Below are positions 15,670 through 27,080 of a DNA stretch of 64,000 nucleotides, piece after piece. Position 1 is the first letter of the stretch, and each line of letters begins with the position of its first letter. The notes under the pieces are model-generated. The model did no database searches and was not told the DNA's origin. It worked only from the letters and a program-made list of their open reading frames with translations. The stretch is from contig NZ_AUGP01000017.1 of NCBI RefSeq assembly GCF_000422725.1, positions 248,001 through 312,000 on the forward strand, read 5' to 3'. The translations under genes and the position numbers were made by a program. Origin of the DNA: Flavobacterium subsaxonicum WB 4.1-42 = DSM 21790. GTDB lineage: Bacteria > Bacteroidota > Bacteroidia > Flavobacteriales > Flavobacteriaceae.

Positions 15670-18600
15670 TTAATAGTTATATTCCTCTTTAGGAGTTAAT
15701 AACTCATTATATTCTTCTTTAGAACCTACAACAATGTTATCGTAGTCTCTCATACCTGTACCAGCAGGTATCCTGTGACCAACAATTACATTTTCTTTAA
15801 GTCCTTCAAGTCCGTCTACTTTACCTGCTACTGCAGCTTCGTTTAGTACTTTAGTAGTTTCCTGGAACGATGCAGCAGAAATGAACGATTTAGTTTGAAG
15901 CGACGCCCTTGTAATACCCTGTAATACAGGAGTTGCAGTTGCAGGAACTACATCTCTTGCCGATACCTGGGCTTTATCATTACGTTTTAGCAACGAGTTC
16001 TCATCCCTTAATTCACGTGGCGTAATAATTTGCCCAGCTTTTAAGCTTTCAGAATCTCCTGAATCTTCAACAACTTTCATTCCGTAAAGCTTATCGTTCT
16101 CTACAATAAAGTCAGACGTATGTATTAACTGGTCTTCAAGGAAAAGGGTATCTCCCGGATCCTGAACCTGTACTTTACGCATCATCTGGCGGATAACAAC
16201 CTCAAAGTGTTTATCGTTAATCTTAACACCCTGTAAGCGGTAAACCTCCTGAATTTCGTTTACAAGGTACTGCTGTACTGCAGATGGGCCTTGTATCCTA
16301 AGGATATCTTCTGGTGTAATTGCACCGTCAGAAAGTGGTAAACCAGCTTTAATGTAGTCATTTTCCTGAACAAGGATCTGATTAGAAAGTTTAACTAAAT
16401 ATTTCTTGATCTCTCCAAATTTAGATTCGATAACAATCTCGCGGTTACCCCTTTTGATCTTACCGAACGATACTACACCGTCAATTTCAGATACTACAGC
16501 AGGGTTAGAAGGGTTACGTGCTTCAAGAAGCTCTGTAATCCTTGGTAAACCTCCGGTAATATCGCCGGTTTTAGAAGAACGCCTTGGTATTTTTACAAGA
16601 ATCTTACCTGCTTTAATCTTCTCACCGTTATCAACAATAAGGTGGGCTCCAACCGGTAGGTTGTACGAACGTATAAGCTCTCCGTCTTTTCCGTAGATCA
16701 ATAGGGTCGGGATCAATTTCTTGTTCCTTGCCTCAGAGATTACTTTTTCCTGGAAACCTGTCTGCTCATCTATTTCAACCATAAACGATTGTCCTTGTTC
16801 GATGTCTTCGTAAGCTACCTTACCGGTAAACTCAGAGATAATAACACCGTTATAAGGATCCCATTTACATATTGTAGCTCCTTTTTCTACGATATCGCCG
16901 TCTTTAACAAAGATGCTTGAACCGTAAGGAATGTTGTGCGTATTTAATACAATACCTGTGTTAACATCTACAAGCTTAAGCTCTGTAGAACGAGATACAA
17001 CAATATCAGTCTGGTTGCCTTCAGAATCTTCACCAACTACGGTTTTAAGATCTTCAAGCTCAAGCCTACCTGCAAAACGGGTAACAATGCTTGACTCTTC
17101 AGATATACCACCCGCAACACCACCAACGTGGAATGTACGTAGTGTAAGCTGTGTACCCGGCTCTCCAATAGACTGTGCAGCAATTACACCAACAGCCTCA
17201 CCCCTTTGGGTCATTTTGCCGGTAGCAAGGTTACGTCCATAACATTTGGCGCATATACCTTTTCTTGCCTCACAAGTAAGCGGAGAACGTACTTCTACTC
17301 GCTCTATAGGCGCAGCGTTTATAGCTTTAACCTCTGCTTCTTTAATCTGCTCGCCTGCATGTACAAGAACCTCGTTATTAAGCGGATTAATAACATCTTG
17401 TAAAGCAACACGGCCTAATATTCTTTCACCAAGAGTTTCTACAATCTCTTCGTTCTTTTTAAGTGCGCTAACCTCAATACCCCTAAGTGTACCACAATCT
17501 ACAGAGTTTACAATAACATCTTGAGAAACGTCGTGCAGCCTCCTTGTTAGGTACCCGGCATCGGCCGTTTTAAGAGCCGTATCCGCAAGACCTTTACGTG
17601 CACCGTGAGTAGAGATAAAGTACTCAAGGATCGATAGGCCTTCTTTAAAGTTAGAAAGAATTGGGTTTTCGATAATCTCACCACCACCGGCAGTTGATTT
17701 TTTAGGCTTAGCCATCAAACCACGCATACCTGTAAGCTGACGAATCTGCTCTTTCGAACCCCTCGCCCCAGAGTCAAGCATCATGTACACCGAGTTGAAA
17801 CCTTGCTGGTCTTCTCTAATGTTTTTCATGGCAAGCTCTGTAAGCAGTGCGTTGGTAGATGTCCAAACGTCGATTACCTGGTTGTAACGCTCGTTGTTGG
17901 TAATTAAACCCATGTTATAGTTAACAGAGATAGCATCTACCTGCTCGTTAGCATCAGAGATTAACTCTTGCTTTCTTGCCGGGATAATAATATCTCCAAG
18001 GCTGAATGACAAACCACCCCTGAAGGCAAATTTGTAGCCCATGTCTTTCATGTTGTCAAGGAACGCCGCAGTTGTAGGCACATCGGTAACACTTAAGATT
18101 TTACCAATAATATCTCTAAGAGATTTTTTGGTAAGTACCTCGTTAATGTAACCGGCAGCTTCCGGAACTACTTCGTTAAACAATACCCTACCTGCTGTTG
18201 TCTGGATTACTTTGTAAACCAGTTCGCCAGCCTCGTTAAAGTCTTTAGCACGTATCTTAACACGGGCATTAAGCTCTACACGGCCTTCGTTTAAAGCTAT
18301 ATTAGCTTCTTCGGCAGAATAGAAAGTAAGGTCCTGACCTAATATTTTGTGGTCATCTGTAGACAAACGTTCTTTGGTCATGTAATACAGACCAAGTACC
18401 ATGTCCTGAGAAGGTACCGTAATAGGCGCACCGTTAGCAGGGTTAAGGATATTGTGCGATGCAAGCATTAACAGCTGCGCCTCTAATATAGCCTCTGGCC
18501 CTAACGGAAGGTGTACCGCCATCTGGTCACCATCAAAATCCGCATTAAATGCCGTACATACCAATGGGTGAAGCTGTATAGCTTTTCCTTCGATAAGTTT

Positions 18601-19968
18601 TGGCTGGAATGCCTGTATACCAAGCCTGTGAAGCGTAGGAGCCCTGTTTAGTAATACCGGGTGGCCCTTAATTACGTTTTCAAGAATATCCCAAACTACA
18701 GGTTCTTTTTTGTCTATTATTTTTTTAGCCGATTTTACCGTTTTAACAATACCACGCTCTATAAGCTTACGTATAACAAACGGTTTGTAAAGCTCAGCCG
18801 CCATATCTTTTGGCAAACCGCACTCAAACAATTTCATCTCTGGACCAACAACAATTACCGAACGTGCAGAATAGTCAACACGTTTACCAAGAAGGTTTTG
18901 ACGGAAACGGCCTTGTTTACCTTTTAATGAATCGGATAATGATTTAAGCGGCCTGTTAGATTCTGTTTTAACAGCAGAAGCTTTCCTTGTGTTATCAAAA
19001 AGTGAATCTACAGATTCCTGTAGCATACGCTTTTCGTTACGTAGGATAACCTCAGGGGCTTTAATTTCCATTAACCTTTTTAAACGGTTGTTACGGATAA
19101 TTACCCTTCTGTAAAGGTCGTTTAGATCGGAAGTTGCAAAACGTCCACCATCAAGCGGCACCAATGGCCTAAGTTCTGGCGGGATAACCGGAATAACTTT
19201 AAGGATCATCCACTCTGGGCGGTTTTCTCTGTTAAAGTTAGACTCACGGAAAGACTCAACAACCTGTAGCCTTTTAAGGGCTTCAGTTTTACGTTGTTTA
19301 GACGTTTCGTTATTGGCACTGTGGCGTAGCTGGTAAGACAATTCGTCTAAGTCAATCCTTGCAAGCAGGTCCATAATACACTCTGCACCCATTTTAGCGA
19401 TAAACTTGTTAGGGTCGTTATCATCTAAATACTGGTTTTCTGCAGGTAGTGTATCTAATATATTAAGATATTCTTCTTCGGTTAAAAAGTCTAACCTTTT
19501 AAGGCTTTCGCCATCCGGGCCTTTAGCAATACCGGCTTGTATAACCACATACCTTTCGTAGTATATGATCATGTCTAATTTTTTAGACGGAAGGCCAAGT
19601 ATATAACCAATTTTGTTAGGCAGCGAACGGAAATACCAAATGTGGGCAATAGGCACTACAAGATTGATGTGGCCTACCCTGTCACGTCGAACTTTCTTCT
19701 CAGTAACTTCAACACCGCATCGGTCACAAACAATCCCTTTATATCGAATCCTTTTATATTTACCGCAGGCACATTCAAAGTCCTTTACAGGGCCAAAAAT
19801 ACGCTCGCAGAAAAGGCCGTCCCTTTCCGGTTTGTGGGTACGATAGTTAATGGTTTCCGGTTTTAAAACCTCACCCCTTGATTCAGCAAGAATAGACTCC
19901 GGCGAGGCCAGGCCTATTGATATCTTGTTAAACCTTTTTACGGTATTTTTATCTTTTAATCTTGTCAT
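15670..19968 (-). CDS. rpoC: DNA-directed RNA polymerase subunit beta-prime
   Basis: This is a 1432-residue subunit. The N-terminal zinc site [19 protein letters not shown], the catalytic magnesium loop [12 protein letters not shown] and the second zinc site (CGTLRG, then [11 protein letters not shown]) are all intact. It carries the RNA polymerase active site. It lies 68 bases downstream of rpoB, with a stable hairpin in the gap, and DUF3467 follows 2 bases later. Length and motif order are normal for Bacteroidota. Confidence 0.99.
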   Translation of the reverse strand: MTRLKDKNTVKRFNKISIGLASPESILAESRGEVLKPETINYRTHKPERDGLFCERIFGPVKDFECACGKYKRIRYKGIVCDRCGVEVTEKKVRRDRVGHINLVVPIAHIWYFRSLPNKIGYILGLPSKKLDMIIYYERYVVIQAGIAKGPDGESLKRLDFLTEEEYLNILDTLPAENQYLDDNDPNKFIAKMGAECIMDLLARIDLDELSYQLRHSANNETSKQRKTEALKRLQVVESFRESNFNRENRPEWMILKVIPVIPPELRPLVPLDGGRFATSDLNDLYRRVIIRNNRLKRLMEIKAPEVILRNEKRMLQESVDSLFDNTRKASAVKTESNRPLKSLSDSLKGKQGRFRQNLLGKRVDYSARSVIVVGPEMKLFECGLPKDMAAELYKPFVIRKLIERGIVKTVKSAKKIIDKKEPVVWDILENVIKGHPVLLNRAPTLHRLGIQAFQPKLIEGKAIQLHPLVCTAFNADFDGDQMAVHLPLGPEAILEAQLLMLASHNILNPANGAPITVPSQDMVLGLYYMTKERLSTDDHKILGQDLTFYSAEEANIALNEGRVELNARVKIRAKDFNEAGELVYKVIQTTAGRVLFNEVVPEAAGYINEVLTKKSLRDIIGKILSVTDVPTTAAFLDNMKDMGYKFAFRGGLSFSLGDIIIPARKQELISDANEQVDAISVNYNMGLITNNERYNQVIDVWTSTNALLTELAMKNIREDQQGFNSVYMMLDSGARGSKEQIRQLTGMRGLMAKPKKSTAGGGEIIENPILSNFKEGLSILEYFISTHGARKGLADTALKTADAGYLTRRLHDVSQDVIVNSVDCGTLRGIEVSALKKNEEIVETLGERILGRVALQDVINPLNNEVLVHAGEQIKEAEVKAINAAPIERVEVRSPLTCEARKGICAKCYGRNLATGKMTQRGEAVGVIAAQSIGEPGTQLTLRTFHVGGVAGGISEESSIVTRFAGRLELEDLKTVVGEDSEGNQTDIVVSRSTELKLVDVNTGIVLNTHNIPYGSSIFVKDGDIVEKGATICKWDPYNGVIISEFTGKVAYEDIEQGQSFMVEIDEQTGFQEKVISEARNKKLIPTLLIYGKDGELIRSYNLPVGAHLIVDNGEKIKAGKILVKIPRRSSKTGDITGGLPRITELLEARNPSNPAVVSEIDGVVSFGKIKRGNREIVIESKFGEIKKYLVKLSNQILVQENDYIKAGLPLSDGAITPEDILRIQGPSAVQQYLVNEIQEVYRLQGVKINDKHFEVVIRQMMRKVQVQDPGDTLFLEDQLIHTSDFIVENDKLYGMKVVEDSGDSESLKAGQIITPRELRDENSLLKRNDKAQVSARDVVPATATPVLQGITRASLQTKSFISAASFQETTKVLNEAAVAGKVDGLEGLKENVIVGHRIPAGTGMRDYDNIVVGSKEEYNELLTPKEEYNY

Positions 19969-20004
19969 GATATGTAATCTACCAATTTATTAAAAAGTAT
20001 AGAA

Positions 20005-20028
20005 GGGAACGGCCGCAAAGCCGTTCCC
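20005..20028 (-). promoter_or_regulatory. Hairpin in the rpoB-rpoC gap
   Basis: GGGAACGGC (20005-20013) and GCCGTTCCC (20020-20028) form a 9-bp GC-rich stem in the 68-base rpoB-rpoC intergenic region. No long T-run follows it in the direction of transcription (TTCTATAC), so it is more likely an RNA stability or processing element than a terminator. Confidence 0.6.
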
Positions 20029-20036
20029 GTGGTAAT

Positions 20037-23000
20037 TTATTCCTCTAATCTGATGTCTAATCCAAGGCCTTTAAGTTCATGCATTAATACATTAAACGAT
20101 TCTGGCAATCCTGGTTCCGGCATGGTTTCACCCTTAACGATAGCCTCGTAAGTTTTAGCCCTACCAATAACGTCATCCGATTTAACAGTCAGTATCTCCC
20201 TTAGTGTACTCGATGCACCATAGGCCTCAAGTGCCCAAACCTCCATCTCTCCAAAACGCTGGCCACCAAACTGAGCTTTACCTCCAAGAGGCTGCTGCGT
20301 GATAAGCGAGTATGGACCAATAGAACGTGCGTGCATCTTATCGTCTACCATGTGGCCCAGTTTAAGCATGTAGATAACACCTACAGTTGCCGGCTGGTGG
20401 AAACGCTCTCCGGTTCCACCATCGTATAAATACGTATGGCCAAACCTTGGTATTCCTGCCTCATCAGTCAGTTCATTAATCTGGTCAAGCGATGCTCCGT
20501 CAAAAATAGGGGTAGCAAATTTGCGTCCTAAATTCATACCGGCCCATCCAAGAACCGTTTCGTAAATCTGCCCAATGTTCATACGAGATGGTACACCAAG
20601 CGGGTTAAGTACGATATCTACAGGAGTACCATCCGCAAGGAACGGCATATCTTCATGGCGAACAATTTTGGCAACAATACCTTTGTTACCGTGGCGTCCT
20701 GCCATTTTATCTCCCACTTTAAGCTTACGTTTTTTAGCAATGTAAACTTTAGCAAGTTTTAAGATACCTGATGGTAATTCGTCTCCAACCGTAATGGTAA
20801 ACTTCTCTCTTCTAAGAGCACCCTGAAGGTCGTTCAGCTTAATTTTATAGTTGTGTATAAGGTCGTTAACCATTGCATTGGTATCATCGTCCGTAGTCCA
20901 CTGTCCTTTAGTTAAGTGAGCAAAATCTTCAACGGCATATAACATTTTCTGGGTGTATTTCTTACCTTTTGGTAGTACTTCTTCACCAAGATCATTCATA
21001 ACTCCCTGAGAAGTTTTTCCGTTAACAATATTAAACAACTTGTCTATCAACCTGTCTTTAAGCTCTACGAACTTAACTTCAAAATCGCCTTCAAGTTTGC
21101 CTAAATCGTCTTTATCTTTAGTACGTTTGCGTTTATCCTTAACGGCACGCGCAAACAGTTTCTTATCAAGAACCACGCCATGAAGCGATGGAGACGCTTT
21201 TAACGAAGCATCTTTAACATCGCCCGCTTTATCGCCAAATATGGCGCGAAGCAGTTTTTCTTCCGGTGTAGGGTCAGACTCTCCTTTAGGAGTAATCTTA
21301 CCAATAAGGATGTCGCCAGGTTTAACCTCGGCACCAATCCTAATCATACCATTCTCGTCAAGATCTTTAGTAGCTTCCTCACTAACGTTTGGTATATCGT
21401 TGGTTAACTCTTCGTTACCCAGTTTGGTATCCCTAACTTCAAGAGAGTAATCATCTACGTGTATCGACGTAAAGATATCATCACGAACCACTTTTTCTGA
21501 GATAACAATTGCATCCTCAAAGTTATAACCTTTCCAAGGCATAAATGCCACTTTAAGGTTACGGCCAAGAGCAAGCTCGCCATTTTGTGTAGCATAACCT
21601 TCGCAAAGTACCTGGCCTCTAACAACCCTGTCGCCTCTTCTTACAATTGGCTTAAGGTTAATGCTGGTGCTCTGGTTAGTTTTTCTAAACTTAATAAGCT
21701 GGTATGTTTTCTCGTCCGGATCAAAGCTAATGCTTCTCTCACGGTCGGTCCTATCATATTTAATAGTAATCTGGTTAGCATCTACATACTCTACAGTACC
21801 ACTGCCTTCGGCATTAATAAGTACCCTTGAGTCACTCGCTACCTGGCGCTCCAATCCTGTACCCACAATTGGGGCTTCCGGACGTAAAAGAGGAACCGCC
21901 TGGCGCATCATGTTAGATCCCATCAACGCACGGTTAGCATCATCATGTTCCAGGAACGGGATTAATGAAGCCGATATTGATGCAATCTGGTTAGGTGCAA
22001 CGTCTGTATAATGTACCGCAGAAGGGTCTACCACCGGGAAGTCACCTTCCTCACGGGCAATAACTTTATCTGCAGTAATGTTACCATCGGCATCCATCTG
22101 GATGTTTGCCTGGGCAATCATTTTACCTTCTTCTTCTTCAGCACTTAAGTAAATTGGTTCAGAATCCAAATCTACCCTACCTTCGGTAACCTTACGGTAA
22201 GGAGTTTCTATAAAGCCCATACCGTTAACCTTAGCGTAAACGCCAAGAGACGATATCAGACCAATGTTTGGACCCTCAGGAGTTTCGATAGGACATAAAC
22301 GACCGTAGTGCGTATAGTGAACATCTCGAACCTCGAAACCTGCTCTTTCACGAGATAAACCACCTGGTCCAAGTGCCGATAGCCTACGCTTGTGCGTAAT
22401 CTCTGCAAGAGGGTTAGTCTGGTCCATAAACTGAGAAAGCTGATTGGTACCAAAGAAAGAGTTGATAACCGACGACAATGTTTTAGCATTGATAAGGTCG
22501 ATTGGTGTAAACACCTCGTTATCTCTAACGTTCATACGCTCCCTGATAGTTCTGGCCATACGGGCAAGACCTACACCAAACTGTGCAGATAGCTGCTCTC
22601 CTACCGTTCTAACACGACGGTTAGAAAGGTGATCGATATCATCAATCTCTGCCTTAGAGTTTATAAGCTCAATAAGGTATTTTACAATGGTAATAATATC
22701 TTCTTTGGTAAGCACCTGCTTTTCCATCGGGATATCAAGACCAAGTTTTTTGTTCATCCTGTAACGGCCCACATCACCTAAGTTGTAACGCTGGTCTGAG
22801 AAGAACAATTTATCTATAATGCCACGAGCTGTTTCCTCATCAGGTGGTTCTGCATTACGCAGCTGACGGTAAATGTGCTCTACAGCCTCTTTTTCTGAGT
22901 TAGTAGGGTCTTTTTGCAGCGTGTTGTGGATAATACCATAATCGGCCTGGTTGTTATCCTCTTTATGAAGCAGTATCGTTTTTACGTTAGAATCAATGAT

Positions 23001-23849
23001 CTCTTCAACATTATCTTTATCGATAATAGTATCCCTGTCTAATATAATCTCGTTACGCTCAATAGAAACTACCTCGCCTGTATCTTCATCCACAAAATCC
23101 TCGTGCCATGTATTAAGCACACGAGCTGCAAGCCTCCTGCCAATATATTTTTTAAGGCCTGTTTTAGACACCTTAATTTCTTCGGCAAGGTCAAAAATCT
23201 CAAGGATATCTTTATCCCTTTCAAATCCAATAGCCCTGAAAAGAGTAGTAACAGGTAGTTTTTTCTTCCTGTCGATGTAAGCATACATAACACTGTTAAT
23301 ATCTGTAGCAAACTCAATCCATGAACCTTTGAAAGGAATTACCCTTGCAGAGTAAAGTTTGGTTCCATTTGCGTGGAACGACTGGCCAAAGAATACACCG
23401 GGCGACCTGTGAAGCTGCGAAACAACTACACGCTCTGCACCGTTGATAACAAAAGTACCACTTGGTGTCATGTATGGGATGGTTCCCAAATAAACATCCT
23501 GCACAATTGTTTCAAAATCTTCATGTTCAGGGTCTGTACAGTACAGCTTTAAACGCGCTTTAAGCGGCACGCTGTAAGTAAGGCCCCTGTCTATACACTC
23601 TTCAATTGTATAACGTGGCGGATCAACAAAGTAATCAAGGAACTCCAATACAAACTGATTTCTGGTATCAGTAATCGGAAAGTTTTCCATGAAGGTGTTA
23701 TAAAGACCTTCGTTGCCTCTTTCATCCGATTTGGTTTCAAGCTGGAAAAAATCCCTGAAGGACTTTACCTGTATATCCAGAAAATCCGGATAGCTTGGGA
23801 TGTTTTTTGTTGAGGCAAAATTTAATCTTTCAGTCTGATTTGTTATCAT
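20037..23849 (-). CDS. rpoB: DNA-directed RNA polymerase subunit beta
   Basis: This is a 1270-residue subunit. The ATG at 23847-23849 ([13 protein letters not shown]) is chosen over the TTG one codon upstream because the family starts there. The rifampicin-pocket segment [20 protein letters not shown] followed by [14 protein letters not shown] carries the sensitive-type residues at every classic resistance position. The C-terminal [17 protein letters not shown] and [11 protein letters not shown] are normal. It is separated from rplL by 127 bases holding an attenuator-like hairpin. Confidence 0.99.
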   Translation of the reverse strand: MITNQTERLNFASTKNIPSYPDFLDIQVKSFRDFFQLETKSDERGNEGLYNTFMENFPITDTRNQFVLEFLDYFVDPPRYTIEECIDRGLTYSVPLKARLKLYCTDPEHEDFETIVQDVYLGTIPYMTPSGTFVINGAERVVVSQLHRSPGVFFGQSFHANGTKLYSARVIPFKGSWIEFATDINSVMYAYIDRKKKLPVTTLFRAIGFERDKDILEIFDLAEEIKVSKTGLKKYIGRRLAARVLNTWHEDFVDEDTGEVVSIERNEIILDRDTIIDKDNVEEIIDSNVKTILLHKEDNNQADYGIIHNTLQKDPTNSEKEAVEHIYRQLRNAEPPDEETARGIIDKLFFSDQRYNLGDVGRYRMNKKLGLDIPMEKQVLTKEDIITIVKYLIELINSKAEIDDIDHLSNRRVRTVGEQLSAQFGVGLARMARTIRERMNVRDNEVFTPIDLINAKTLSSVINSFFGTNQLSQFMDQTNPLAEITHKRRLSALGPGGLSRERAGFEVRDVHYTHYGRLCPIETPEGPNIGLISSLGVYAKVNGMGFIETPYRKVTEGRVDLDSEPIYLSAEEEEGKMIAQANIQMDADGNITADKVIAREEGDFPVVDPSAVHYTDVAPNQIASISASLIPFLEHDDANRALMGSNMMRQAVPLLRPEAPIVGTGLERQVASDSRVLINAEGSGTVEYVDANQITIKYDRTDRERSISFDPDEKTYQLIKFRKTNQSTSINLKPIVRRGDRVVRGQVLCEGYATQNGELALGRNLKVAFMPWKGYNFEDAIVISEKVVRDDIFTSIHVDDYSLEVRDTKLGNEELTNDIPNVSEEATKDLDENGMIRIGAEVKPGDILIGKITPKGESDPTPEEKLLRAIFGDKAGDVKDASLKASPSLHGVVLDKKLFARAVKDKRKRTKDKDDLGKLEGDFEVKFVELKDRLIDKLFNIVNGKTSQGVMNDLGEEVLPKGKKYTQKMLYAVEDFAHLTKGQWTTDDDTNAMVNDLIHNYKIKLNDLQGALRREKFTITVGDELPSGILKLAKVYIAKKRKLKVGDKMAGRHGNKGIVAKIVRHEDMPFLADGTPVDIVLNPLGVPSRMNIGQIYETVLGWAGMNLGRKFATPIFDGASLDQINELTDEAGIPRFGHTYLYDGGTGERFHQPATVGVIYMLKLGHMVDDKMHARSIGPYSLITQQPLGGKAQFGGQRFGEMEVWALEAYGASSTLREILTVKSDDVIGRAKTYEAIVKGETMPEPGLPESFNVLMHELKGLGLDIRLEE

Positions 23850-23915
23850 CAATGGACAAAATTTTGATTAAAAAAAGTAATATAGAAACGTATAAAATAT
23901 TATTATACGAAAAAT

Positions 23916-23953
23916 GGTTAAGGCCATTGAGAATTTTTCTCAAGGCCTTAACC
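23916..23953 (-). terminator. Attenuator-like hairpin between rplL and rpoB
   Basis: Read on the minus strand, GGTTAAGGCC-TTGAG pairs with CTCAA-GGCCTTAACC across a short AT loop with one bulged base, and is followed by ATTTTTCG. The 15-bp stem with a short interrupted T-run is a partial terminator. In E. coli an attenuator at the same place lowers rpoBC relative to ribosomal proteins; the same role is inferred here. Confidence 0.72.
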
Positions 23954-23976
23954 TAAGGGTTTTAACCGATGTAAGC

Positions 23977-24351
23977 TTATTTAAGCTCAACAACAGCTCC
24001 GGCTTCTTCTAATGATTTTTTAAGACCTTCAGCCTCATCTTTAGAAATACCTTCTTTTACATTTGCAGGAGCACCGTCTACAAGATCTTTAGCTTCTTTA
24101 AGACCTAAGCCTGTAAGTTCTTTTACTGCTTTAACAACAGCAAGTTTAGAAGCACCAGCATCTTTAAGTACTACTGTAAATTCTGATTGCTCTTCAGCAA
24201 CTGGAGCGTCTCCACCAGCAGCAGGACCAGCAACTACTGCAGCAGCAGCAGGCTCGATTCCGTACTCATCTTTAAGTATTGTAGCAAGTTCGTTAACTTC
24301 TTTAACTGTAAGGTTAACTAATTGTTCTGCGAATTGTTTCAAATCTGCCAT
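23977..24351 (-). CDS. rplL: 50S ribosomal protein L7/L12
   Basis: This is a 124-residue stalk protein that recruits translation factors to the ribosome. An N-terminal dimerisation helix ([21 protein letters not shown]) and an Ala/Gly-rich hinge ([13 protein letters not shown]) precede the C-terminal domain [20 protein letters not shown], with the highly conserved [15 protein letters not shown]. It lies 67 bases after rplJ. The attenuator-like hairpin that follows would give a higher yield of this protein than of RNA polymerase, fitting its multiple copies per ribosome. Confidence 0.99.
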   Translation of the reverse strand: MADLKQFAEQLVNLTVKEVNELATILKDEYGIEPAAAAVVAGPAAGGDAPVAEEQSEFTVVLKDAGASKLAVVKAVKELTGLGLKEAKDLVDGAPANVKEGISKDEAEGLKKSLEEAGAVVELK

Positions 24352-24418
24352 TTTTTCTATCGTTTTAAATAGTTTGTAATATATAATTCATTAAGTGCGT
24401 TCTGCGCGTATTACCTGA

Positions 24419-24934
24419 TTATTTCTCAGATAATGTTTTAAGTATTCCTGCAATTTTGCCACCGCCTGATTTAAGGGCAGAAACAACATTTTTAGCAGGA
24501 GACTGAAGTAGGCCAATGATTTCGCCAATAACTTCGTCTTTAGATTTAAGAGATACAAGAGCATCAAGCTGGTTGTCTCCAATAAATACCGCTTCGAAAA
24601 TGTAAGCACCTTTTAATACAGGCTTATCAGATTTTTTACGGAATTCTTTGATGATTTTAGCAGGAGCGTTACCGTTCTCTGAAATCATTATAGAAGTGTT
24701 GCCTTTAAGTATGGTAGGTAAATCACCATAGTTATTGTCAGAACCTTCCATTGCTTTTTCAAGCAGGGTGTTCTTAACCACTTCAAGTTTTATACCTGCT
24801 TTAAAGCAAGCCCTTCTTAAGTCTGAAGTAACTGTTGCGTTAAGACCGCTAATATCTGCCACATAGACAACATTAGAACCGGTTAATTGCGCAGTTAAAT
24901 CTTCAATAACTTTTGATTTTTCTTCTTTGGTCAT
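24419..24934 (-). CDS. rplJ: 50S ribosomal protein L10
   Basis: This is a 171-residue protein that anchors the L7/L12 dimers to 23S rRNA. The N-terminus MTKEEKSKVIEDLTAQL, the LRRACFKAGIKLEVVKNTLL segment and the C-terminal helix that carries L7/L12 are typical. It lies 23 bases after rplA. Such a short gap leaves no room for the long leader that mediates L10 autoregulation in enterobacteria, so control here may differ. Confidence 0.98.
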   Translation of the reverse strand: MTKEEKSKVIEDLTAQLTGSNVVYVADISGLNATVTSDLRRACFKAGIKLEVVKNTLLEKAMEGSDNNYGDLPTILKGNTSIMISENGNAPAKIIKEFRKKSDKPVLKGAYIFEAVFIGDNQLDALVSLKSKDEVIGEIIGLLQSPAKNVVSALKSGGGKIAGILKTLSEK

Positions 24935-24957
24935 AATAAAAACTTTTTAACTACCAA

Positions 24958-25647
24958 TTATACCGCCTTAGGATCTAGGGCAATAGCAGGGCTCATAGTA
25001 CTTGAGATGTGAATACTCTTGATGTATGTACCTTTAGCTGCAGTTGGTTTTAATTTGATTAATGTCTGAATAATTTCGTGAGCGTTCTCAGTAATCTTGT
25101 CGGCTTCAAAAGAAATCCTTCCAATTCCTGCATGAACGATACCGGTTTTATCAACTTTAAAGTCAATTTTACCAGCTTTAACTTCAGTAACAGCTTTAGC
25201 CACGTCCATAGTAACGGTACCTGTTTTAGGGTTTGGCATTAAACCACGAGGGCCTAATATTCTACCTAACGGACCTAATTTACCCATAACGCTTGGCATA
25301 GTGATGATAACATCAACATCTGTCCATCCATCTTTTATTTTTTGAAGGTAGTCATCTAAACCTACAAAGTCTGCACCTGCAGCTTTAGCTTCTGCCTCTT
25401 TATCCGGAGTTACAAGGGCAAGAACCCTTACATCTTTACCTGTACCGTGAGGAAGTGTAACTACACCCCTTACCATTTGGTTTGCTTTTCTTGGATCTAC
25501 ACCAAGACGCACTGAGATATCAACCGATTCGTCAAATTTTGCAGATGCAACTGTTTTGATCAATGCAGATGCATCTTTCAAAGAGTACAGTTTGTTCTTC
25601 TCAATTTTAGAAGCAGCCTCTTTCTGTTTTTTTGTCAATTTTGCCAT
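24958..25647 (-). CDS. rplA: 50S ribosomal protein L1
   Basis: This is a 229-residue protein of the mobile L1 stalk, which guides deacylated tRNA out of the E site. It carries [20 protein letters not shown], then [11 protein letters not shown], and the signature [21 protein letters not shown]. In many bacteria L1 represses its own L11-L1 mRNA. It lies 18 bases after rplK. Confidence 0.98.
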   Translation of the reverse strand: MAKLTKKQKEAASKIEKNKLYSLKDASALIKTVASAKFDESVDISVRLGVDPRKANQMVRGVVTLPHGTGKDVRVLALVTPDKEAEAKAAGADFVGLDDYLQKIKDGWTDVDVIITMPSVMGKLGPLGRILGPRGLMPNPKTGTVTMDVAKAVTEVKAGKIDFKVDKTGIVHAGIGRISFEADKITENAHEIIQTLIKLKPTAAKGTYIKSIHISSTMSPAIALDPKAV

Positions 25648-25665
25648 TTCTTTGTCTTTTTACGA

Positions 25666-26103
25666 TTAAAAAGGAGCTGCTCCTGATACGGTTATACCCA
25701 TAGACCTTGCTGTTCCTGCAATCATGCTCATTGCTTTCTCTATAGTGAAAGCATTAAGGTCAACGATTTTGTCTTCAGCAATAGCCCTGATCTGATCCCA
25801 GGTAACGCTAGCTACTTTCTTACGGTTTGGTTCTCCAGAACCCGACTTTAGTTTGGCAGCATCCAGTAATTGAATAGCAGCCGGTGGCGTTTTAACAACA
25901 AACTCGAAAGATTTGTCTTTATACACAGTAATTTGTACTGGTAATACTTTGCCAGGTTTATCTTGTGTTCTTGCATTAAACTGCTTACAGAACTCCATGA
26001 TATTAACACCAGCAGCCCCCAAAGCAGGTCCAACCGGTGGCGACGGATTCGCAGCACCTCCCTTAACTTGTAGTTTAACTACTTTACTAATTTCTTTAGC
26101 CAT
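25666..26103 (-). CDS. rplK: 50S ribosomal protein L11
   Basis: This is a 145-residue protein of the GTPase-associated centre and the binding site of thiostrepton-class drugs. The proline-rich linker [21 protein letters not shown] and the C-terminal rRNA-binding domain ending [11 protein letters not shown] are typical. It is preceded by a 69-base gap after nusG with a small hairpin that could be an L1 target. Confidence 0.98.
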   Translation of the reverse strand: MAKEISKVVKLQVKGGAANPSPPVGPALGAAGVNIMEFCKQFNARTQDKPGKVLPVQITVYKDKSFEFVVKTPPAAIQLLDAAKLKSGSGEPNRKKVASVTWDQIRAIAEDKIVDLNAFTIEKAMSMIAGTARSMGITVSGAAPF

Positions 26104-26120
26104 TTCTTTAAAAGATTTAG

Positions 26121-26148
26121 CACATCTTCATTGGAAGCGAATGATGTG
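26121..26148 (-). promoter_or_regulatory. Hairpin in the rplK leader
   Basis: On the minus strand CACATCATT pairs with AATGAAGATGTG, leaving an asymmetric GAA bulge and a 7-base loop, 18 bases before the rplK start. Position and asymmetric shape suit an L1-binding autoregulatory site, but I cannot confirm the conserved bases. Confidence 0.35.
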
Positions 26149-26172
26149 GTTTTATAATAAGTGTAACAAAAA

Positions 26173-26724
26173 TTATACTTTTTCTACTTGCATAAAGCTT
26201 AATTCCAGCGGAGTCTTTCTTCCAAAGATCTTCACCATCACTTCAAGCTTGCGCTTTTCTTCATTAACTTTCTCTACAGTACCATTAAAGCCGTTAAACG
26301 GCCCGTCTGTTACTTTTATCGTTTCGCCAATTGTAAATGGTATAGAAACGTTATCTGTTTTAACCGAAAGTTCATCTACTTTACCCAGCATCCTGTTTAC
26401 TTCAGAAAGCCTTAAAGGCACAGCGTCTCCACCTTTAGTTTCACCAAGAAACCCAATAACACCTGTTATAGATTTAATAATGTGTGGAATTTCGCCGGTT
26501 AGGTTAGCCTCTACCATTACATATCCGGGAAAATACACTCTGTCTTTGCTGATTTTTTTACCGTCTTTTACCTGCACAACTTTTTCTGTTGGAACAAGCA
26601 CCTGAGAGATATAATCAGACATACCCAGTCTGCTAATTTCTGTTTCGATGTAGTTTTTAACTTTATTTTCCTGACCGCTTACCGCCCTAACCACATACCA
26701 TTTTTTGACATTGTTATCAGTCAT
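26173..26724 (-). CDS. nusG: Transcription antitermination factor NusG
   Basis: This is a 183-residue elongation factor. The NGN domain begins KKWYVVRAVSGQENKVKNYIE, and the C-terminal KOW domain contains GETIKVTDGPFNGFNGTVEKV. It binds RNA polymerase and couples it to Rho and to the ribosome. It lies 10 bases after secE in the usual secE-nusG-rplK order. Confidence 0.98.
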   Translation of the reverse strand: MTDNNVKKWYVVRAVSGQENKVKNYIETEISRLGMSDYISQVLVPTEKVVQVKDGKKISKDRVYFPGYVMVEANLTGEIPHIIKSITGVIGFLGETKGGDAVPLRLSEVNRMLGKVDELSVKTDNVSIPFTIGETIKVTDGPFNGFNGTVEKVNEEKRKLEVMVKIFGRKTPLELSFMQVEKV

Positions 26725-26734
26725 CGCAATAAAA

Positions 26735-26932
26735 TTAATTTTTTAAGAAACTATACACTTTTGCAACAAGGATCTCGAAACCCCTGTCTACTCCAAAGGT
26801 TATCAATGCAAATATTACCGAAAAAACAGCTACAATAATGGTTAAGCGTTGCACTTCTGCCCACTCCGGCCACGTTACATTGTCTTTTAGCTCTGTAAAT
26901 GCATCTGATATATAGTTGGTAATCTTTGCCAT
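26735..26932 (-). CDS. secE: Preprotein translocase subunit SecE
   Basis: This is a 65-residue single-spanning form. The conserved cytosolic helix ELKDNVTWPEWAEVQ precedes one transmembrane segment (LTIIVAVFSVIFALITFGVD). SecE clamps SecY in the SecYEG translocon. The short single-helix form is normal outside enterobacteria. It lies 17 bases after tRNA-Trp. Confidence 0.96.
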   Translation of the reverse strand: MAKITNYISDAFTELKDNVTWPEWAEVQRLTIIVAVFSVIFALITFGVDRGFEILVAKVYSFLKN

Positions 26933-26949
26933 TGTCTTTGCTTTTTTTG

Positions 26950-27020
26950 CACGGGTGGAGGGATTCGAACCCCCATCAACGGTTTTGGAGACCGCTATTC
27001 TACCCTTGAACTACACCCGT
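26950..27020 (-). tRNA. tRNA-Trp (CCA)
   Basis: The acceptor stem ACGGGTG/CACCCGT closes a full cloverleaf. The anticodon loop CTCCAAA gives anticodon CCA, the T-arm reads GGGGGTTCGAATCCC, and the discriminator is G. The 3' CCA is not encoded. It lies between tuf and secE, as in many bacteria. Confidence 0.97.
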
Positions 27021-27029
27021 TTGTTAATA

Positions 27030-27066
27030 AAAGCCAGCCGGTACACCAAGGCACCGCGCTGGCTTT
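27030..27066 (-). terminator. Terminator-like hairpin after tuf
   Basis: AAAGCCAGC (27030-27038) pairs with GCTGGCTTT (27058-27066), with inner CGGT/ACCG pairing. On the minus strand it is followed by TTATTAAC. It sits between the tuf stop and tRNA-Trp and may be a partial terminator that lets some transcription into secE-nusG. Confidence 0.72.
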
Positions 27067-27080
27067 ATATAATTTAAATA

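Noticed and set aside
22380..22480. Rifampicin-resistance change in rpoB
   Set aside because: All classic positions in the cluster carry the sensitive-type residues ([18 protein letters not shown]).
16406..23317. Numerous frames of 60-116 codons opposite or inside rpoC and rpoB
   Set aside because: They lie fully within highly conserved coding sequence and have no signal, motif or start context of their own.
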